Shown one piece after another: positions 1 through 5,196 of a stretch of 5,196 nt of DNA. Each line of letters starts with the position of its first letter. Positions within the stretch are counted from its first letter, which is position 1. The position numbers and the translations under genes were made by a program. Under the pieces are notes generated by a model. That model was not told the origin of the DNA, searched no databases, and saw only the letters and a program-made list of their open reading frames with translations. Source of the stretch: Coriobacteriia bacterium (GTDB taxonomy: Bacteria > Actinomycetota > Coriobacteriia > Anaerosomatales > PALSA-660). The DNA is taken from contig JAUSAU010000078.1 in assembly GCA_030652345.1 (NCBI GenBank), forward strand, positions 1-5,196, read 5' to 3'.

Positions 1-959
<959 letters not shown>

Positions 960-983
960 GCCCTGAAGCAGGGGCGCCCCTAC
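960..983. terminator. GC-rich inverted repeats between convergent genes, possible weak bidirectional terminator
   Basis: The 20 bp between two convergent stop codons (TAG ending at 959; TAG on the minus strand at 982-980) is almost entirely inverted repeat. CCCTG-AAG-CAGGG (961-973) can form a 5-bp stem with a 3-nt loop, and GGGGCGCCCC (971-980) is a perfect 10-bp palindrome overlapping it. No T-run follows on either strand, so this is not a canonical intrinsic terminator. The position between two 3' ends is the main reason to suspect a role in transcript ends. Confidence 0.35.
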
Positions 984-1834
984 AGTCCGGTGTCCACGAC
1001 GACCCCGTCGCGCATCCGGATCGTGCGGTCGCACGCGTCGGCGACTTCCGGGTTGTGCGTGACGAGCAGGAACGTCGTGCCGGTCTCCGTGTTGAAGCGG
1101 CGCATCATCCCGACGATCTCCTCGGAGGTCGCCGTGTCGAGGTCGCCGGTCGGCTCGTCGCCCAGGATCAGCGACGGCCGGTTCACGAGCGCGCGGGCGA
1201 TCGCGACGCGCTGCTGCTGACCGCCGGACAACTCACTCGGGACGTGCTTCTCGCGATCGGCGAGGCCGACGAGCTCGAGGAGCTCGTGCGCGCGCGCGAC
1301 CGCGGGACCGCGCGCAGCGCCCGCGTACTCGGCCGCGAGCGCGACGTTCTCGAGCGCGCTGAGTGTCGGGATGAGGTTGAAGCCCTGGAAGATGAAGCCG
1401 AGCTCGGTGCGGCGCAGGCGCGTGAGGGCGCTGCCGCGAAGGCCGTCGACCCGCCGGCCGTTGAGCCACACCTCGCCGGCGTCGGGCACGTCGAGGCAGC
1501 CGATGATGTGCATCATCGTCGACTTGCCCGAACCCGACGGGCCCATGATGGCGCTCATCTCGCCGGAGCGGATGTCGAGCGAGGCACCGCGGAGCGCGTC
1601 GACGAAGTTGCTCTTTCCCAGCTGGTAGCGCTTCGACAGGCCGATGGTGCGGATGACGCATCCGTCCGCCGGGATCGGCACCGAGGGCCCGACGTCGGCA
1701 CGCGCGATCGCGGGGGGTGCGCTCGGCGCCCCGGCGGGATCGGGCACTCGCGCGTCCTGGCCGTAGAGCGCGTCCACGGTCCGGGCGGCCAGGTCCGCGG
1801 AGGGCTCGATGCGCGCGCGCTTCTTGTCGGTCAT
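980..1834 (-). CDS. ABC transporter ATP-binding protein, MacB/LolD type, with N-terminal extension
   Basis: This 284-residue nucleotide-binding subunit drives the membrane permease encoded just upstream. All motifs are intact: aromatic A-loop Y70, Walker A GPSGSGKST (98-106), Q-loop Q150 in IFQGFNL, signature LSGGQQQR (202-209), Walker B LILGDEP (222-228, catalytic E227), D-loop GDLD (230-233) and H-loop H260. The IFQ.FNLIPTLSALENV and DEPTG-LD wording is typical of the MacB/LolD/FtsE group, which acts by mechanotransmission rather than classical channel transport. Residue 225 is Gly where Ala is usual before DEP, which should be harmless. About 57 residues rich in Ala, Pro and Asp precede the ABC core; most relatives lack these and run about 220-250 residues. 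The ATG at 1834 is supported by a strong GGAGGA ribosome site. The gene starts 10 bp after the permease stop, so the two form an operon. Confidence 0.93.
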   Translation of the reverse strand: MTDKKRARIEPSADLAARTVDALYGQDARVPDPAGAPSAPPAIARADVGPSVPIPADGCVIRTIGLSKRYQLGKSNFVDALRGASLDIRSGEMSAIMGPSGSGKSTMMHIIGCLDVPDAGEVWLNGRRVDGLRGSALTRLRRTELGFIFQGFNLIPTLSALENVALAAEYAGAARGPAVARAHELLELVGLADREKHVPSELSGGQQQRVAIARALVNRPSLILGDEPTGDLDTATSEEIVGMMRRFNTETGTTFLLVTHNPEVADACDRTIRMRDGVVVDTGL

Positions 1835-1838
1835 CGGG

Positions 1839-1844
1839 TCCTCC
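1839..1844 (-). promoter_or_regulatory. Ribosome binding site of the ABC ATPase gene
   Basis: On the minus strand GGAGGA lies between the permease TGA (1847-1845) and the ATPase ATG (1834-1832), four bases before the start codon. This near-consensus site fixes the start at 1834 and therefore supports the unusual N-terminal extension being translated. Its closeness to the permease stop suggests that ribosomes terminating on the permease can reinitiate on the ATPase. Confidence 0.75.
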
Positions 1845-3008
1845 TCACTCGTATCGCAGTGCCTGGACGGGGTTGAGCTGGGACGCGTGCCACGCGGGGT
1901 AGAGGCCCGAGACCGTGCCGAGACCGACCGCGAAGCCGAGGGAGCCGAGCAGCAGCCGGTTCGAGACCAGGAACAGCGCGCTTCCGCTCGCCTCTCCGGC
2001 TGCGTTGCCCGCGCTCGTGACCATGAGACCGAGCAGGATGCCGATCGTCCCGCCGATGAGTCCGATGATCGCCGACTCGGAGATGAACTGGACCATGATC
2101 TGCAGGTCGGAGGCGCCGATGGCCTTGCGTACGCCGATCTCTCGCGTCCGTTCGCTCACCGACATCGTCATCGTGTTGATGACCGACAGCCCGCCGACGA
2201 GCAGGGAGATGGCGGCCACCGCATAGATGATCGACGAGAAGATCTCGAGCGGCTGCTTGATCTGCTGCTCGAAGTCGGCCGGGCTCATCGCCTTCACGGT
2301 GTTCATGCGGCGCTCGATACGCGCCTTGAGCTGGTCGGTCGTCGTCCCGGGTTCCGGATAGACGACGAACGAGGAGACGATCGTGTCGGGGTTGACCGTA
2401 TCGCGCATCGAGGGTGACAGGTCCTCCGCGGCGAGCGCCTGCGCGTCCTTGAGACCGATCGCGAGCGAGTTGTCCGGTGCCGTGAGCGTCTTCTCGTAGA
2501 TGCCGACGACTTCGAACTTCTTGTCGCGGATCTCGATCGTGCTGCCGATCTGCGCGTCGTACTTCTTGACGAGGTCGGCGCCGATCACGACCTTGCCGGA
2601 GTCCGTCGGCTGGATGTCGCGGCCCTCCGCGACGTTCACCACGTAGGATTCGTAGCCGCGCTCGCGGCCGTCGGTCGCCTGGTAGGAGCCGGGGCTCCCG
2701 AAGCTGATCGACGACTGTTCGGTCGAGAGCAGACCGGAGACCGACCCCGCCACCCGCGCGACACCGGGGACCTTCTCGATCTCGCGGCGCATGTTCGTGG
2801 TGAGCGGTTCGGTCGAGTACCCGGCGATGCCGCCGGACGCATAGACGACGACCTTGCCGACGTAGTAGGTCGTGCCGCCGTCGACGAGCAGGGTGAGCTT
2901 CTCGGCGAGCGCTCCCATGACGACGAGCGAGAACACGCCGATCGAGATGCCGAAGATCGTCAGGAACGCCCGGAGCTTGCGGCGGAATATGTTGCGCAGT
3001 GTGCGCAT
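1845..3008 (-). CDS. ABC transporter permease, MacB/FtsX-type (MacB_PCD plus FtsX domains)
   Basis: This 387-residue membrane subunit has the standard MacB-like architecture: a short basic N-terminus (RNIFRRKLRAFLT), first membrane helix at about 16-36, a large extracytoplasmic domain at about 37-255, and three C-terminal helices near 257-280, 305-335 and 349-370. Family signatures are the cytoplasmic coupling segment SERTREIGVRKAIGAS (285-300) and the C-terminal GLYPAWHASQLNPVQALRYE, where the P-A..A..L.P..ALR pattern is diagnostic. With the downstream ATPase it should form a homodimeric exporter or mechanotransmitter for peptides, lipids, lipoproteins or drugs; the substrate cannot be read from sequence. 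No MacA-like adaptor gene is nearby. The ATG at 3008 is preceded on the minus strand by AAGGGG (3026-3021), somewhat far from the start. The gene is divergent from the ferredoxin-CPBP gene across 104 bp. Confidence 0.93.
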   Translation of the reverse strand: MRTLRNIFRRKLRAFLTIFGISIGVFSLVVMGALAEKLTLLVDGGTTYYVGKVVVYASGGIAGYSTEPLTTNMRREIEKVPGVARVAGSVSGLLSTEQSSISFGSPGSYQATDGRERGYESYVVNVAEGRDIQPTDSGKVVIGADLVKKYDAQIGSTIEIRDKKFEVVGIYEKTLTAPDNSLAIGLKDAQALAAEDLSPSMRDTVNPDTIVSSFVVYPEPGTTTDQLKARIERRMNTVKAMSPADFEQQIKQPLEIFSSIIYAVAAISLLVGGLSVINTMTMSVSERTREIGVRKAIGASDLQIMVQFISESAIIGLIGGTIGILLGLMVTSAGNAAGEASGSALFLVSNRLLLGSLGFAVGLGTVSGLYPAWHASQLNPVQALRYE

Positions 3009-3009
3009 A

Positions 3010-3022
3010 GGATCGCGGATCC
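3010..3022. repeat. Short inverted repeat in the permease leader
   Basis: GGATC-GCG-GATCC gives a 5-bp stem with a 3-nt loop. It lies between the putative ribosome site (minus-strand AAGGGG, 3026-3021) and the permease start, and overlaps the last bases of that site. If it forms in the mRNA it could reduce translation initiation. It is short enough to arise by chance in GC-rich DNA. Confidence 0.25.
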
Positions 3023-3050
3023 CCTTCGTGATGACCGGTGCCGACTGGAT

Positions 3051-3056
3051 ACGGTA
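3051..3056 (-). promoter_or_regulatory. Candidate -10 element for the ABC transporter operon
   Basis: On the minus strand TACCGT fits the loose TANNNT pattern of actinobacterial -10 elements and sits about 43 bases before the permease ATG, leaving room for a leader with a ribosome site. No convincing -35 hexamer lies 17-18 bases upstream. The call rests on position in the divergent intergenic region and this single hexamer. Confidence 0.25.
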
Positions 3057-3066
3057 GCACAGGGCT

Positions 3067-3080
3067 TCGCGAGTGCGCGA
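3067..3080. repeat. Inverted repeat in the divergent promoter region, candidate operator
   Basis: TCGCG-AGTG-CGCGA is a perfect 5-bp inverted repeat with a 4-base centre, located between the two divergent candidate promoters. A regulator bound here could affect both the ABC operon and the ferredoxin-CPBP gene. CG-rich palindromes occur by chance at this base composition, so the evidence is weak. Confidence 0.22.
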
Positions 3081-3100
3081 CGCCTCCCGCGCGCCCGCGC

Positions 3101-3106
3101 TAGACT
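3101..3106 (+). promoter_or_regulatory. Candidate -10 element for a leaderless ferredoxin-CPBP transcript
   Basis: TAGACT matches TANNNT and ends 6 bases before the ATG at 3113, the spacing expected if transcription begins at or next to the start codon. No usable ribosome site precedes the ATG: the only AGG (3109-3111) ends one base before it. Leaderless genes with this layout are common in actinobacteria. A -35 is not clear; GCGACG at 3077-3082 is the best match. Confidence 0.4.
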
Positions 3107-3112
3107 GCAGGT

Positions 3113-4060
3113 ATGAGCGCCGCCCGTACTCCCCTCAGGCTCGAATCCGGACGCTGCGACGATTGCGGGCGCTGCGTCGGGGTGTGCCGTGAGAGGGCGC
3201 TGAAGGTGGGTCCGAGTTACATCTACGTCGACTGGTCGCGCTGCGACGGCTGCGGTCACTGTGCCGACGTATGTGATCGGGGCGCCATCGAGGTGCGTGA
3301 AGCACCCGGCCGGTCGCTTCCCGAGCGGCCCGAGGAGCCACGGCGACCGGAGGCCGTCAAGGTGAGTGTGCGCGCGAGCGATGAGCGCGCGCCGGTCTGG
3401 AGCCTGCCCGAGGCGCTGCTCGTCGCAATCGTCGGGTTCGCGCTGCTCATCGGCGTTCAGGCGATCTTCGGCGAAGCGTCCCGGCAGCCCGTCAGTGCCG
3501 GGCTCACGCTCCTGGGCTACGACATCGCGCTGGGCGTGCCGCTGTTCTTCCTCGCACGCCGGCACGGGGTCGGCGTCCTCGAAGCGTTCCGGCTCGACCG
3601 CCTGCCCGAGCTGCGTACGGTCCTGCTCGCGGCGGTCCTGCTGGTCGTCACGATCGTCTTCTCGCCGACGTACCGCATCGTGCTGACGCTCGCCGGCGTC
3701 CGCGCTCCTGCGAGCGACGGGCCCGCGTTGCCACAGCTCTTCGGCGATGGCCCGCTCGCTGTGGCGATGGCCGTCCTCGTCGTGGTCATCGTCGGCCCGC
3801 TCGTCGAGGAGGTCGCGCTGCGTGGCGTGCTGCTCGGCGCTCTGGACAGCAGGATCGGCGGGTGGCCCGCCACGCTGGTCTCCGCGCTGGTCTTCTCTCT
3901 CCTGCACGCGAGCGTCTACTCGTTCCTGCCGCTGCTGGTCCTTGGGATCGCGCTCGGGCGCGTAGCGGTCGGGCGCCGCAGTCTGTGGCCGGCCATCGTG
4001 TTCCACATGGCGTACAACGCGTGGTTCGTGGTCGCCGCGCTCTATATGGCCGGACGCTAG
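3113..4060 (+). CDS. Fusion of dicluster 4Fe-4S ferredoxin domain with CPBP intramembrane protease
   Basis: This single uninterrupted 315-codon frame joins two domains. Residues 10-62 are a bacterial ferredoxin-type domain with two C-x2-C-x2-C-x3-C motifs (C15, C18, C21, C25 and C44, C47, C50, C54), enough for two [4Fe-4S] clusters in the usual crossed ligation. The Pro that normally follows the fourth Cys is Arg in one motif and Asp in the other. A charged, proline-containing linker (about 63-97) leads to a membrane domain with helices near 98-117, 130-147, 167-190, 213-231, 250-265, 270-286 and 292-312. It carries the full CPBP active-site set: EEVALRG (E232, E233, R237), FSLLH (F261, H265) and HMAYN (H298, N302). 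The start is firm: an in-frame TAG lies at 3101-3103, four codons before the ATG. The clusters are expected in the cytoplasm. Redox-controlled proteolysis is inference; the substrate is unknown. Confidence 0.9.
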   Translation: MSAARTPLRLESGRCDDCGRCVGVCRERALKVGPSYIYVDWSRCDGCGHCADVCDRGAIEVREAPGRSLPERPEEPRRPEAVKVSVRASDERAPVWSLPEALLVAIVGFALLIGVQAIFGEASRQPVSAGLTLLGYDIALGVPLFFLARRHGVGVLEAFRLDRLPELRTVLLAAVLLVVTIVFSPTYRIVLTLAGVRAPASDGPALPQLFGDGPLAVAMAVLVVVIVGPLVEEVALRGVLLGALDSRIGGWPATLVSALVFSLLHASVYSFLPLLVLGIALGRVAVGRRSLWPAIVFHMAYNAWFVVAALYMAGR

Positions 4061-4073
4061 CGCGAGGGGTAGG

Positions 4074-4083
4074 GCCGCGCGGC
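4074..4083. repeat. GC palindrome between the CPBP fusion gene and gatC
   Basis: GCCGCGCGGC is a perfect 10-bp palindrome 13 bases after the stop of the fusion gene and just before the candidate gatC -10 element. No T-run follows, so a terminator is not supported. It could be a binding site or a chance product of base composition. Confidence 0.2.
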
Positions 4084-4088
4084 TCGGG

Positions 4089-4094
4089 TATCAT
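4089..4094 (+). promoter_or_regulatory. Candidate -10 element for the gatC-gatA operon
   Basis: TATCAT matches the TATAAT consensus at five of six positions and stands out in a very GC-rich context, 39 bases before the gatC ATG. Transcription would start near 4101 and give a leader of about 33 bases containing the AAAGGA ribosome site (4121-4126). The -35 region (around 4066-4072) shows no good hexamer. It would let gatCA be expressed independently of the upstream protease gene. Confidence 0.45.
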
Positions 4095-4133
4095 TACGCA
4101 GTCCAACACGCGTGGAACCGAAAGGACCGAAGC

Positions 4134-4421
4134 ATGTCCATCTCGGAAGAGCAGGTGCGCCACGTCGCCAAGCTCGCACGGCTCGGACTCACCGACGAGC
4201 AGATCGTGCGGCTCGGCGTCGAGCTCAACGGTATCCTCGAGCAGGTGGACGCGCTGCAGTCGCTCGACCTCGATGACATCGAGCCGACCGCGCACGCCGT
4301 CGCTGTGACCAACTCGATGCGCGCCGACGTCGTCCGCCCGGGACTCAGCCGCGAGGACGCTCTCAGGAATGCGCCCGAGCAGCAGGACGGCGCCTTTCTC
4401 ATCCCGAAGTTCGGCGGGTGA
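4134..4421 (+). CDS. gatC: Asp-tRNA(Asn)/Glu-tRNA(Gln) amidotransferase subunit C
   Basis: This 95-residue protein is the full usual length of GatC, the small subunit that wraps around and stabilises the GatA-GatB interface in the cytoplasmic amidotransferase. Typical features are the N-terminal helix with the VRHVAKLARLGLTDEQ pattern, a middle helix ILEQVDALQSLDLDDIEPT, the 'R.D.V.PGLSREDAL.NAP' segment (about 63-81) and the C-terminal FLIPKFGG, which resembles the usual F.VPKV. ending. The ATG at 4134 is preceded by AAAGGA seven bases upstream, a good ribosome site. The stop at 4419-4421 is 8 bp before the gatA ATG, or overlaps an alternative gatA GTG. Neighbouring gatA confirms the identity. 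GatCAB is needed where glutaminyl- or asparaginyl-tRNA synthetase is missing. Confidence 0.97.
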   Translation: MSISEEQVRHVAKLARLGLTDEQIVRLGVELNGILEQVDALQSLDLDDIEPTAHAVAVTNSMRADVVRPGLSREDALRNAPEQQDGAFLIPKFGG

Positions 4422-4429
4422 GCCTTCAG

Positions 4430-5196
4430 ATGACCTTCGATCTCTCCACGCTGACCGTCTCAGCCATCCGCGCCGGACTCGCGAAGCGCGAGTTCTCCGC
4501 GACCGAGATGGTCGCATCCGCCTTCGCGCGCATCGACGCCGTCGAGGGCGAGGTGCACGCCTTCAACCAGACGACGCGCGAGCTTGCCGACGACGCCGCG
4601 CGCGCCGTTGACGTCATGGTCTCTCGCGGCGAGGACCTGCCGCCGCTCGCCGGCGTGCCGGTCGCCTTCAAGGACAACATGAACCTGATCGGCACGCGGA
4701 CCACGTGCTCGTCGCGCATCCTCGAGAACTACGAGTCGGTCTACGACTGCACCGCGGTGCGCCGCGTGCTCGACGCCGGCGGTCTGCCGATCGGCAAGTG
4801 CAACATGGACGAGTTCGCGTTCGGCTCCTCCACGGAGAACTCGGCGTTCGGTCCCACGCATAACCCATGGGACCTCGAGCGCGTGCCGGGTGGCTCGTCG
4901 GGAGGCAGCGCCGCGTGTGTCGCGGCGGGCGAGGCGGTCCTCTCACTGGGCTCCGACACGGGCGGCTCGATCCGCCAGCCGGGCGCCCTGACCGGCACCG
5001 TCGCGATGAAGCCGACCTACGGCCGCGTCTCACGCTACGGTGTCGTCGCGTTCGCCAGCTCGCTCGACCAGATCGGGCCGTTCACCAAGACGGTCGAGGA
5101 GTGCGCGCAGGTCATGAACGTCATCTGCGGCAAGGACGCGATGGATGCGACGAGCGTCGATCGCCCCGCCGAGGACTTCACGGAGAACCTGCATGA
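4430..5196 (+). CDS. gatA: Asp-tRNA(Asn)/Glu-tRNA(Gln) amidotransferase subunit A (partial at 3' side)
   Basis: The first 255 codons of GatA, the amidase-signature subunit that releases ammonia from glutamine for GatB to amidate mischarged tRNA; the family is about 480-490 residues, so roughly half lies beyond the window. The Ser-cisSer-Lys triad is present: K81 in GVPVAFKDN, S156 in GGSSGGSAA and S180 in GSDTGGSIRQP. These sit at a constant +2 offset from K79, S154 and S178 of the well-studied Staphylococcus enzyme. IGKCNMDEFAFGSSTENS (121-138) is also classic GatA. The start is ambiguous: ATG 4430 with GGTGA (4417-4421) upstream, or the in-frame GTG 4418, which overlaps the gatC stop by 4 bp and adds four residues. 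ATG is preferred because it gives the usual N-terminus. Translational coupling to gatC is likely either way. gatB is not in view. Confidence 0.96.
   Translation, partial: MTFDLSTLTVSAIRAGLAKREFSATEMVASAFARIDAVEGEVHAFNQTTRELADDAARAVDVMVSRGEDLPPLAGVPVAFKDNMNLIGTRTTCSSRILENYESVYDCTAVRRVLDAGGLPIGKCNMDEFAFGSSTENSAFGPTHNPWDLERVPGGSSGGSAACVAAGEAVLSLGSDTGGSIRQPGALTGTVAMKPTYGRVSRYGVVAFASSLDQIGPFTKTVEECAQVMNVICGKDAMDATSVDRPAEDFTENLH

Noticed and set aside
1055..2417. Long + strand open frames (1055-1876 and 1809-2417) opposite the ABC genes
   Set aside because: Both translate to charged, low-complexity Arg/Glu/Asp sequence without motifs; they are antisense shadows of the ATPase and permease.
1831..3060. 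A 409-codon minus-strand open frame covering the permease
   Set aside because: It is out of frame with the permease, Arg/His-rich, and lacks membrane segments; the 387-residue frame has all MacB/FtsX signatures.
3009..3112. Possible small precursor peptide gene for the protease/exporter module
   Set aside because: The 104-bp gap has no start codon with a ribosome site and a coherent short frame, and the other gaps (20 and 73 bp) are too short. If a peptide substrate exists it is encoded elsewhere.
2960..4006. A 348-codon minus-strand open frame opposite the ferredoxin-CPBP gene
   Set aside because: It is rich in Arg, Asp, Gln and Glu with no domain or hydrophobic pattern, the usual product of reading a GC-rich gene on the wrong strand; the + strand frame carries clear ferredoxin and CPBP motifs.

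Overview
This is a high-GC, gene-dense bacterial window. It has the look of a member of the Actinomycetota: strong G/C preference at third codon positions, GTG starts that overlap upstream stop codons, a plausible leaderless gene, and the end of ligA followed a few genes later by gatC-gatA, a linkage known from actinobacterial genomes. A clade such as the anaerobic Coriobacteriia would fit the ferredoxin-type domain found here, but that is inference; the sequence alone does not fix the taxon.

Layout: the last 49 codons of NAD-dependent DNA ligase (1-150, +) overlap by 4 bp a CPBP-family intramembrane protease (147-959, +). Convergent to it is a two-gene minus-strand operon for a MacB/FtsX-type ABC transporter: permease (3008-1845), then ATPase (1834-980). 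Divergent from the permease is a 315-residue protein (3113-4060, +) that joins an N-terminal dicluster 4Fe-4S ferredoxin domain to a second CPBP intramembrane protease domain. The start of the amidotransferase operon follows: gatC (4134-4421) and the first 255 codons of gatA (4430-5196, cut by the window end).

The housekeeping parts are conventional: DNA nick sealing (LigA) and conversion of mischarged Glu-tRNA(Gln) or Asp-tRNA(Asn) by GatCAB. The unusual part is the cassette between them: two CPBP proteases with all three catalytic motifs intact, flanking a MacB-like exporter or membrane-remodelling transporter. The ferredoxin-CPBP fusion is the most interesting object. It suggests an intramembrane protease whose activity, substrate or partner depends on redox state or electron transfer, though nothing in the window proves this. 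No precursor peptide, RNA gene, mobile element or CRISPR array was recognised. Intergenic space is small and holds only candidate promoters and short inverted repeats.
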